Shown piece by piece: positions 57,455 to 64,000 of a stretch of 64,000 nt of DNA (its first letter is position 1; each line of letters starts with the position of its first letter). The stretch is from the IMG/VR virus record IMGVR_UViG_3300037993_001242, positions 62,001-126,000 of that record. One strand, given 5' to 3'. The notes under the pieces were generated by a model. The model ran no database searches, was not told the DNA's origin, and worked only from the letters and a program-made list of their open reading frames with translations. The DNA is from a virus. A program made the translations under genes and the position numbers.

Positions 57455-59137
57455 ATGCTTGCTGTATACACTTATTTTGATGCAAACGGCATTCAGCGTA
57501 ACGCTGAATCTAACGCATTTAATTTTGTCGGCACGTGGACACGGTCAGGAACTTATTCGTCCACTACACTGGACACGGTCAATTACAGCAACGGCCAGTT
57601 TACTTGCATCATAAACAACTATGGCAGCATTCCCGCAAATTCCTCAGCGTGGTCACCCCTCGTTTTGCGTATACCTGCATCCGGCACCGGCGTTGATGAA
57701 GCTTTAATCGTAGCTGAAGCAGCCTACTCTATTGCCGTTATAGGCACCAATGCTGCCGCACAGGCTCAACTCACTGCCAACACTGCCTTTTCGATTGCAG
57801 TTATTGGAACAAACACAGGGTCTAGTGCCTATGCACTGGCGGCAACCGCCGATGCTGTTGCACAGGAAGCGCTCAGCATCGCCATCATCGGGACTAACAT
57901 TGGAACCACAGCGTATAGCATAGCTACAACGGGAAGTAATGCAGTGTATCAAGGCTACACACTGTCCGGCATTGTAATTGCCACGGGAAGTAACTTTGCT
58001 AGTTTGGGTTTTACTCCACCGCCAAACACGCGGTTGATCAACACTGCTGCGCCTTTGGATGGCGGCGGTGATCTGAGTGCCGACCGGACAATCTCCATCA
58101 CTCAGTCCGGCACCAATACCGATGGTTATCTGTCCAGCACCGACTGGATTACATTCGAGACCGCTTCAACCAACGCTTCCGCTGCCCTTTTGGCTGCTGG
58201 AGCCGCCAGCGCCATTGCATCAACCGGCACTAACACAGCAAACGAAGCACTCAGTATTGCCATCATCGGTACCGATGTTGGAACCAATGCGTATACGTTA
58301 GCTACAACGGGAAGTAATACAGCTTGGGAAGCTCTTAGTATTGCTATCATAGGAACAAATGCTGCTGCTGCTGCTGTCCAGCCAGCACGCAACATCAACA
58401 CTAATACACCCTTGTCGGGTGGTGGCGATTTGAGCGCTGATCGCACACTTTCCATAACTCAATCCGGTTCCAACACCAGCGGTTATCTCTCGAACACCGA
58501 CTGGGGCACTTTCAATGCCAAAGTTACAACGACCCGCGCCATCAACACTAATGCACCTTTAACCGGCGGCGGAGATTTGTCCGCTGACCGGACGTTGTCA
58601 ATCACTCAATCGGGCAGCAATACCGACGGCTATCTATCCAGCACCGACTGGGGCACTTTCAATGCCAAACAAAACTCATTGGGCAATCTCAACGGAATCA
58701 TCAAAGGCAACGGCAGCAACACTTATACCGTGGCCACTTCGGGCACCGATTACGCTCCGGGATATTCTGGAGTTCCCGTTGGTGGCATCATCGCATGGGC
58801 AAAATCGCTAACCAACACGCCCGCACTGCCCATAGGCTACGTGGAATGCAATGGACAAACTTTAAGCGACGCAAACAGCGTCTATAACGGAATTGTCATT
58901 CCCAATCTGAACGGCTCCACGGACGCCACCAAGCGTTTCCTGCGCGGAGCCACAACTTCCGGCGGCACGGGTGGATCAGCCACACACACGCATAGTGTAG
59001 GCTCTGCTACCGATAACCATTTTATAACCAGTGCCTCTCCCATAGCCACTGCCGTAACCAGTATCTCTGTGTCCACCGGTTCAGCTTCCACGATACCAAC
59101 ATACTACGAAGTAGTCTATGTCATGCGCGTAAAATGA
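57455..59137 (+). CDS. Tail fiber with repeats and collar domain
   Basis: 560 residues. The middle repeats (SIAIIGTN- and TTGSNT-like; three copies of a ~45-residue unit with GGGDLSADRTLSITQSGSNT and GYLSSTDWGTFNAK) are typical of trimeric fibers. The end is a phage tail-collar domain (VPVGGIIAWAKS, GYVECNGQTLSD, then GGTGGSATHTHSV). It should mediate receptor binding. The Ser/Thr/Asn surface fits glycosylation by a nearby enzyme (inference). Confidence 0.9.
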   Translation: MLAVYTYFDANGIQRNAESNAFNFVGTWTRSGTYSSTTLDTVNYSNGQFTCIINNYGSIPANSSAWSPLVLRIPASGTGVDEALIVAEAAYSIAVIGTNAAAQAQLTANTAFSIAVIGTNTGSSAYALAATADAVAQEALSIAIIGTNIGTTAYSIATTGSNAVYQGYTLSGIVIATGSNFASLGFTPPPNTRLINTAAPLDGGGDLSADRTISITQSGTNTDGYLSSTDWITFETASTNASAALLAAGAASAIASTGTNTANEALSIAIIGTDVGTNAYTLATTGSNTAWEALSIAIIGTNAAAAAVQPARNINTNTPLSGGGDLSADRTLSITQSGSNTSGYLSNTDWGTFNAKVTTTRAINTNAPLTGGGDLSADRTLSITQSGSNTDGYLSSTDWGTFNAKQNSLGNLNGIIKGNGSNTYTVATSGTDYAPGYSGVPVGGIIAWAKSLTNTPALPIGYVECNGQTLSDANSVYNGIVIPNLNGSTDATKRFLRGATTSGGTGGSATHTHSVGSATDNHFITSASPIATAVTSISVSTGSASTIPTYYEVVYVMRVK

Positions 59138-59757
59138 ATACGACCATCATCATTTCGACAGACAAAACCGTCCATCCACGGTGTCTGGAAGCAGTCTGGT
59201 CGCAGTCGGTCAGCGATTTTAACGTGCTGATCACCCGGCGTGCTGCCGTCCTTGAGAATAATGATCCGATTGTCGCCAAGGAACTTAACATCGCCGCCAA
59301 CCGGGAGGATGCCCGAAAACTGGCGCTGGCTTTTGGAAGCGAGCATTACCTGTGGCTGGACTCGGACGTGGTCATGCCTCCCAACGCCTTGGCGGAACTT
59401 TTGATTCAAGCGGAAAACTCCGGCAAGGAAGCCGTGTCGGGTTATTACCCCATGAGACATTCTCCCCACTTGTTCGCCAGCGGACGACTCACGCCTGATG
59501 GCGTTGTTGTTCACTTCAGCGCCATAGCTCCCAGTCTGGTGCAGGCTGATTTTGCCGGTTTTGGCTGCATGTTGGTGTCGCGGCGTTTGATGGAATTGTG
59601 CCGGATCAATTCAGGCACGGACAAGATGCTCCGACTCACGGACGGACAAACTGTTTATTTCGACGATTCGGTGGATTTCTGCGAGCAGCTATACCAGCAC
59701 GGGGCAACACTTTACATGGATGGAAACGTGATTTGTGAGCATTTGGTAGCTAGTTAA
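59134..59757 (+). CDS. GT-A glycosyltransferase
   Basis: 207 residues. MNTTIIISTDKTVHPRCLEA, AANREDARKLALAFGSEHYL, and WLDSDVVMPPNALAELLIQA, where D-S-D is the metal motif of GT-A enzymes. A later YFDDSVDFCEQLYQHGA fits the acceptor side. It overlaps the tail-fiber stop by 4 nt, so the fiber or its receptor is a possible substrate. Confidence 0.8.
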   Translation: MNTTIIISTDKTVHPRCLEAVWSQSVSDFNVLITRRAAVLENNDPIVAKELNIAANREDARKLALAFGSEHYLWLDSDVVMPPNALAELLIQAENSGKEAVSGYYPMRHSPHLFASGRLTPDGVVVHFSAIAPSLVQADFAGFGCMLVSRRLMELCRINSGTDKMLRLTDGQTVYFDDSVDFCEQLYQHGATLYMDGNVICEHLVAS

Positions 59758-59774
59758 ATAAGCGCTCATAATCT

Positions 59775-60224
59775 TTAACCATTAAGCATCAAATCAACAA
59801 GTTCTTGTGCCGACTCAATGGCGAATTTGGACTTGATCCGGCTCAATCGGTTTTGAGCAACGCCAAGTTCACGCTCGCTACGAAGAACGTGCTTACCAGC
59901 GATGTGTGCCAATGCGCGCTTGAGCGTGGTGACCACCAACGGTGGCAAGGTTCTGCCCCTTTCAGGATCGTGGACAAGGCCCCCACCGATGGCTTTTAAC
60001 AATTCCGAAAATGCCTGATCTGGCTCCAAGTCCAGAAACTTGTCAACCTGCTCCGGCGTAACCTTGCGCTGTGCCAGCCAGTCGTAAAGCGCTTGGGTGA
60101 CGTTTTCAGACGAATCCCCGCCGTCGAGAGCCTGCTTCAGCATCAAAAAAGCCGGGCTGAGAATCCCCGTGGGATTCGTCGGCCCGGATAGATCACTGAA
60201 TTTTGCAATGCCAAATTTTGGCAT
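59775..60224 (-). CDS. Hypothetical protein
   Basis: 149 residues, helical. LKQALDGGDSSENVTQALYD and QRKVTPEQVDKFLDLEPDQA are the clearest segments, followed by a C-terminal HTH-like part (LGVAQNRLSRIKSKFAIESA). It lies 2 nt after the stop of the holin-like gene on the same strand, so probably shares a transcript with it. Confidence 0.6.
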   Translation of the reverse strand: MPKFGIAKFSDLSGPTNPTGILSPAFLMLKQALDGGDSSENVTQALYDWLAQRKVTPEQVDKFLDLEPDQAFSELLKAIGGGLVHDPERGRTLPPLVVTTLKRALAHIAGKHVLRSERELGVAQNRLSRIKSKFAIESAQELVDLMLNG

Positions 60225-60225
60225 A

Positions 60226-60648
60226 TTACGCAGGTTTTGACGGCGTTGCCGGTGGTGACGGCGGAATTACGCCAGACTGCTTGCCCAACTGGTGCAACCA
60301 CGTGGCCAAACCACCCAAGGCGGCTCCAGCCAGCGCCGAATTGACCAGACCTTGGCTGCCCCACAGCCCGACCAAGTTCGACAGCAAATCGACCAATGCG
60401 CCTACGAGAGCCGCTGCCACCGGCAGCAAACCAGAAGGCACAACGGGCAGGTACTTTTTGATCAGCGCCACCAACACCAACGTAAGCGGCATGATCAGCA
60501 CCTGCAACCACTGGGGGATCGCCGACAGCGACGGCAGGCCGCCGTTAACGACCGGGGGAACGTTGGTTCCGGGCACGTTTGTCTGTGCCCAGACAAAACC
60601 AATACCCAGCACTGTGAATAGAATTGCGAGAAACGTTGTTCTTTTCAT
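60226..60648 (-). CDS. Holin-like membrane protein
   Basis: 140 residues from ATG 60648. A signal-like first helix (ending WAQ) is followed by three hydrophobic segments: LQVLIMPLTLVLVALIKKYL, LLPVAAALVGALVDLLSNLV and SALAGAALGGLATWLHQLGK, then a Pro-rich tail. The layout resembles small phage holins. It could instead be another envelope protein. Confidence 0.6.
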   Translation of the reverse strand: MKRTTFLAILFTVLGIGFVWAQTNVPGTNVPPVVNGGLPSLSAIPQWLQVLIMPLTLVLVALIKKYLPVVPSGLLPVAAALVGALVDLLSNLVGLWGSQGLVNSALAGAALGGLATWLHQLGKQSGVIPPSPPATPSKPA

Positions 60649-60652
60649 GCAA

Positions 60653-60658
60653 TAACTA
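60653..60658 (-). promoter_or_regulatory. TAGTTA box before 60226-60648
   Basis: CGTAGTTATTGC is followed by ATG. It is divergent from the box at 60675. Confidence 0.5.
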
Positions 60659-60674
60659 CGACGGTCAATCATTG

Positions 60675-60680
60675 TATTTA
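60675..60680 (+). promoter_or_regulatory. TATTTA box before 60685-62124
   Basis: TTGTATTTAGAGC is followed by GTG, 4 nt from the box. It decides the GTG start. Confidence 0.55.
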
Positions 60681-60684
60681 GAGC

Positions 60685-62124
60685 GTGAAAGCTGACGTGC
60701 TTGTTAATCTGCTACTCGAACTGAACGTGCTAAACGTTCAGGATATAGACAGAGAACTCAAAAAGCTCGCCGCCTACGTCGAAGACCCCCGCGCCCAGAA
60801 GTGGCTGATGCGGGTCGCCCGGAATTTCATCATCAACATCGATCAGTTGCTGAAACAGCCCTACCGCGCCAAAGCCGAACCTCGCGGCCATTTTGGCAGC
60901 AAGTATCGTTACGAACCCACCGGCGGATTTGATCCCAAGCAGGCTCCCGCCGAACCGTCATCGGAAACCAGAATCAAATGGTGGGGCGAACAGCCGATGG
61001 CCGGTGATCCCAATGCCTGCCACACCTGCGGCGGCAGCGGTTACGTCCAGACGATCAAACACACGGAAACGGGCGAAGAAGTCCAAGCTCCGTGGACAAC
61101 CCGTGATCCTGAAGAAGAGCGCAAACGCTGCCCAGACTGTAAAGGCACCGGAAAACGAAAATATCAAAAGCCAAGCGGGGGCGAAGGTTTCTTTCCTGAA
61201 TCCAAAACCCTTATCGAAGCCGGGCGCAAAAGAGCAGCAGCAATGTCACCCGAAGAGCCAATAGAACCTGATCCGGCGGGTGTCTACACCAGCACACTGC
61301 ATGAGCCTGCGATCCAACGGCACATCGACCAAAACTTCCGGCCTTATCGAACCAAGACCGCGCCCAAAAAAGAACTTTTTGGCGGGCCGCCACCGGCTTC
61401 AAAAGTGGAGCCGTGGGTCAAAGAGCGAGAAACGGAACAGGAACTGCATCATTTCGACCCGATCCAAGTGCGCCGCCGGGAACTCTGGATTAACCTCGAA
61501 AATCTGGTCAATTATTTCAACTGGAAGTCCAGCGTGCTGGCCAAAAGAGACAGTGAAAAACCGGAGGAACAAAACCGGGCCAGAAGCGCTGAACTGTTCT
61601 TCCGCCAACTGGAGACGATGCCGACTGCCGATCTCGAAGGTTTCCGGGACATCATGCGCCAAGGGCAGGATTACGCTTACGACGTGGAAAACCGGCCATG
61701 GCTGTACATGACCGACCCGAAGTTGGTCTCCGAATACCGGGGTTTGAAGCTGATCCGAGCCACACTCTGGCAGACAGTTTATCATTTGAGCCGACGCAAG
61801 ACAGCGAAGGACGATGAACCCACGTGGTGTACCAATACGGAGCACCACGCCAAGAGCTATTCAAGTCAGGGGCCGCTTTATTTCGTCGACAAAAACGGCT
61901 ACCCGTACGTCCTGCTGCATTTTGAAACCACGCAAGCTAAAGGTCTGAACGATGCTGAAATCGAAGCACCGGTAGCCAAAGAAATCGCTCCTCTCTTCGC
62001 CGATCCCCAACGCTTCCCTCTTGAAAAATTTGGCGAAACCGAAAGACGATTTGGCGGCGGCGGGCTGGCCCTTTTGAAGGCGGCGGTCAAAGCCTATCGG
62101 CAAAAAGCCGGTATACAGGGTTAA
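60685..62124 (+). CDS. PcfJ-related protein with L-x-E module and DnaJ-type zinc finger
   Basis: 479 residues. The start MKADVLVNLLLELNVLN carries the LLE module. DIDRELKKLAAYVEDPRAQK matches the paralog at 62183. A DnaJ-like zinc finger follows (CHTCGGSGYVQT ... CPDCKGTGKR, about 112-155). HHFDPIQVRRRELWINLENL and WCTNTEHHAKSYSSQGPLYF are PcfJ-like blocks. Function is unknown. Confidence 0.7.
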   Translation: MKADVLVNLLLELNVLNVQDIDRELKKLAAYVEDPRAQKWLMRVARNFIINIDQLLKQPYRAKAEPRGHFGSKYRYEPTGGFDPKQAPAEPSSETRIKWWGEQPMAGDPNACHTCGGSGYVQTIKHTETGEEVQAPWTTRDPEEERKRCPDCKGTGKRKYQKPSGGEGFFPESKTLIEAGRKRAAAMSPEEPIEPDPAGVYTSTLHEPAIQRHIDQNFRPYRTKTAPKKELFGGPPPASKVEPWVKERETEQELHHFDPIQVRRRELWINLENLVNYFNWKSSVLAKRDSEKPEEQNRARSAELFFRQLETMPTADLEGFRDIMRQGQDYAYDVENRPWLYMTDPKLVSEYRGLKLIRATLWQTVYHLSRRKTAKDDEPTWCTNTEHHAKSYSSQGPLYFVDKNGYPYVLLHFETTQAKGLNDAEIEAPVAKEIAPLFADPQRFPLEKFGETERRFGGGGLALLKAAVKAYRQKAGIQG

Positions 62125-62182
62125 AATTTCGTAAATACGAAATTTTATTGACGTTTGGCCCGGAATTTAGTTCTCTGTGGGC

Positions 62183-62983
62183 ATGAACGTAATCAACGTC
62201 AATGACGTGGAACGTGAATTGCGCAAAATCGCGGCACATGCCATCTATCCACAGGCGCAGCAATGGGTGCTCTCCGTTGGCCGAAACCATATTCTTGGCA
62301 AAATCGGCGAAAAAGACGCGGATATGAATTTCCGGGTTTACGATCCGGCCAAGATCAGACCTGATGTATACGGTGAACCACCACCCGTCGCCAAATTGCC
62401 GGAGTGGGCCAAGGAAGCGATCAAACAAGGCGAGGAACTCCATTGGTTTGACCCGGTTCAAGTGCAGCGCCGACCTTTGTGGCAGGCCATCAACGTCATC
62501 GTGACGTGGTTTAACATCTGGCCGCCCACCGACACCCGCTTGCGCCGCCTTGACCGTGTCAATTTCCACACGGCCTTGGCTGGAGCCGCCATGTGGTTTC
62601 AGGATGTTCAGCAAAACATCTGGGAGTACGTCAAAGACAAGCCGCCGGTGATGAAAACCTACGAGCACGGCTTCTTTTGGGTGCGACTGGTGACTGCCCT
62701 TCACTTCGAGCGCGAAGGACGCCTGATGAACCATTGCGTCGGCAACGGTTCCTATTACGAGCGCTGGCGCAACGCCAAGTCAGAGTACTACTCGCTGCGC
62801 GACAAGCACAACAAACCCCATGCCACGGTCGAAGTCACGGTGGATATGCGCCGCCGGGGAGCCGTACTCCAGTGCAAAGGAAACAGCAATCACAAGCCCG
62901 CACCAATTTACCAGCCGTACATCCGCCGGTTTTTCAACGACATGGGCTGGACGATCTCCGGTGATCAGCATAACATCGATTAA
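62183..62983 (+). CDS. PcfJ-like protein
   Basis: 266 residues from ATG 62183. The C-terminal third has the PcfJ signature: EGRLMNHCVGNGSYYERWRN, EYYSLRDKHNKPHATVEVTV and VLQCKGNSNHKPAP. The N-terminal part is a paralog of the 60685 product (DVERELRKIAAHA, HWFDPVQVQRRPLWQAINVI) but has no zinc finger. PcfJ-like proteins occur on plasmids and phages with no settled function. Confidence 0.8.
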   Translation: MNVINVNDVERELRKIAAHAIYPQAQQWVLSVGRNHILGKIGEKDADMNFRVYDPAKIRPDVYGEPPPVAKLPEWAKEAIKQGEELHWFDPVQVQRRPLWQAINVIVTWFNIWPPTDTRLRRLDRVNFHTALAGAAMWFQDVQQNIWEYVKDKPPVMKTYEHGFFWVRLVTALHFEREGRLMNHCVGNGSYYERWRNAKSEYYSLRDKHNKPHATVEVTVDMRRRGAVLQCKGNSNHKPAPIYQPYIRRFFNDMGWTISGDQHNID

Positions 62984-62988
62984 AGCGT

Positions 62989-63264
62989 ATGCCCGACGCC
63001 GTCAAAGCGGCAGTCGTCTCCGCCGTCACTCAACACGCCATCGACCGCTACTTGGAGCGGACGGGTGGCAAGAAAGCACATCGGGCTACGAACACACTGT
63101 TCTGCCTTGCCGAATCAGCTATACCCATTGGCAACAACCGCTATTATGCGCGGGGCTGGATCGTGGTGCTCAAAGATGGTGTGGTCAAAACCGCCTACCG
63201 GCCAAAAACGCGTGAACAAATGGACGCCGTATACCGCGCCTGTTCAGCCAAAAAACCGACATGA
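62989..63264 (+). CDS. Small hypothetical protein
   Basis: 91 residues. TQHAIDRYLERTGGKKAHRA, then a beta-rich RYYARGWIVVLKDGVVKTAY. The H-x-x-x-R-Y-x-E-R start resembles small RelE/BrnT-like phage proteins (weak). It overlaps the next gene by 4 nt. Confidence 0.55.
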   Translation: MPDAVKAAVVSAVTQHAIDRYLERTGGKKAHRATNTLFCLAESAIPIGNNRYYARGWIVVLKDGVVKTAYRPKTREQMDAVYRACSAKKPT

Positions 63265-63521
63265 AAGTACCGCCTTCAATTTGTCCCACCTGCCAATACC
63301 TCAACGACGCTGCCACGTATTTGCAGGATGAAACGGTTCAACCCAAACCCGATGATTTTTCCATCTGTCTTAATTGCGGCGAGATTTTGATCTTCAACGC
63401 TGACCTGACCACACGGAGCGTGACCTTGAATGACTTGGTCGATCTGCCACCGGAAATTCACGCTGAATTAACCCGGATGCAGCGGGCTGTCCGCCGACTG
63501 CCAGAACAACCACAAAAATAA
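63261..63521 (+). CDS. Zinc-ribbon protein
   Basis: 86 residues. CPTCQYLN and ICLNCGEI form a zinc ribbon (about 8-40), followed by a helical tail (LPPEIHAELTRMQRAVRRLP). It is last in the short run before a bidirectional terminator. Confidence 0.7.
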   Translation: MKVPPSICPTCQYLNDAATYLQDETVQPKPDDFSICLNCGEILIFNADLTTRSVTLNDLVDLPPEIHAELTRMQRAVRRLPEQPQK

Positions 63522-63551
63522 AACTGGCCAGCGCACTCACGCTGGCCAGTT
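63522..63551. terminator. Hairpin between convergent genes
   Basis: ACTGGCCAGCG pairs with CGCTGGCCAGT around a 6-nt loop. It lies between the converging stops at 63521 and 63578. Confidence 0.75.
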
Positions 63552-63577
63552 GACGACTGCCGAAGCAGACTGATTGA

Positions 63578-64000
63578 TTATTTGTTGTCCGAGCGTACTG
63601 CCGGACGTTTCAGCGTCGCCAAAGGCATTACCGGCGCATTGCCCGATTCACCCAGTTTGATCCCGGCCACAATCGCCCCCAAGTACGACTTGGCGGCGTA
63701 GCTGCCGTTCACAGCATCTTTGACATCGGATGCCCAGTAAATCTGATAAATGCTTTCGATGGTGGTCGTCAGGATGCCTGCGATTGGCGTCTGGAGCACG
63801 GCTACAGGCAGCTTTTGCAGCGCGGCTTCCAAGGCACCCGGCGAGTAGTCTGTCCCGCCCAGAACGTCGCCAATGGCAGCCGCCGCAAGATTGGCGTAAT
63901 TGGTGGTCTCCGCCGCATTTTGCGTCATGCCGTAAGCCACCCCTTCAGCCACCGCTGTTGACATGTAATTGGAAACCGTGTTGATGGTATTGGTGCTGGT
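63578..64000 (-). CDS. Hypothetical protein, N-terminus beyond window edge
   Basis: The frame is open from the right edge (12 codons before the internal ATG at 63964) to the stop at 63578, so the start lies outside. The visible part is Ala/Thr/Asn-rich with TTNYANLAAAAIGDVLGGTD, then VAVLQTPIAGILTTTIESIY. The composition suggests an exported or structural helix-rich protein. Confidence 0.5.
   Translation of the reverse strand, partial: TSTNTINTVSNYMSTAVAEGVAYGMTQNAAETTNYANLAAAAIGDVLGGTDYSPGALEAALQKLPVAVLQTPIAGILTTTIESIYQIYWASDVKDAVNGSYAAKSYLGAIVAGIKLGESGNAPVMPLATLKRPAVRSDNK

Noticed and set aside
57455-59137. CRISPR-like array in the repeated part of the tail-fiber gene
   Set aside because: The repeats are in-frame protein repeats that vary at synonymous sites and have no unique spacers. 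No CRISPR array was seen anywhere.

Overview
The window is part of the genome of a large tailed phage (myovirus-like). It carries a gp6/J-type baseplate protein, a collar-domain tail fiber, a family A DNA polymerase, a DnaB-type helicase, an NAD-dependent DNA ligase, a RusA resolvase and a DinG/XPD-like helicase. It also carries about 30 tRNA genes, homing endonucleases, and many small proteins of the kind seen only in phages. The host is probably a Gram-negative bacterium, and I suspect Verrucomicrobiota. Several exported proteins have signal peptides ending in a KAQ or NAQ-type site, one has the C-terminal FYRLASP signature common in verrucomicrobial secreted proteins, and there is an outer-membrane barrel. 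This host call is an inference.

Layout. About 0.2-12.3 kb is a tRNA array on the minus strand, interrupted by small cargo genes (zinc-ribbon proteins, DUF4326, DUF1353, a PAS protein, a phosphatase lipoprotein, secreted proteins), by two homing-type endonucleases, and by structured non-coding DNA. About 12.9-24.6 kb is DNA metabolism: HTH protein, LigA, polymerase, helicase and an M20/M42-like peptidase. About 24.7-27.6 kb is a minus-strand block of exported and membrane proteins. About 27.8-34.6 kb is a tightly overlapping plus-strand cassette of two methyltransferases, two or three glycosyltransferase-like proteins, both halves of a thiamine-diphosphate enzyme and two radical SAM proteins, one of them interrupted by an intein. 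About 34.6-49.5 kb holds virion and structural genes mixed with helicase, MazG-like and RusA genes. About 49.7-56.7 kb holds signalling or effector-like proteins (HD hydrolase, response regulator, Fic, papain-like, J-domain pseudokinase, ACP-like, vWA, metalloprotease). About 56.7-60.7 kb holds lipoproteins, tail fiber, glycosyltransferase and a holin-like protein. The right end has two PcfJ-like paralogs and small genes.

The most unusual observations are these. (1) 24 of 29 ordinary tRNAs have altered T-loops. Fifteen have A54. Seven have G56 or A56, and each of these has a matching C19 or U19 in the D-loop, so the tertiary 19:56 pair co-varies. (2) Two tRNA genes look circularly permuted (3' half before 5' half). 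One of them sits inside a repeated stem-loop element (four copies, with compensatory changes in the closing stem). (3) Single genes and divergent pairs carry a TANTTA box only 4-17 nt before the start codon, which suggests very short or leaderless transcripts. (4) At least seven otherwise unrelated proteins share an N-terminal module ending in L-x-E, resembling T4 capsid-targeting peptides. (5) An intein splits a radical SAM enzyme exactly at the third cluster cysteine, and a NUMOD3-type endonuclease is encoded within it in another reading frame. An amber-suppressor tRNA lies at 49.6 kb, although several genes here end in TAG.
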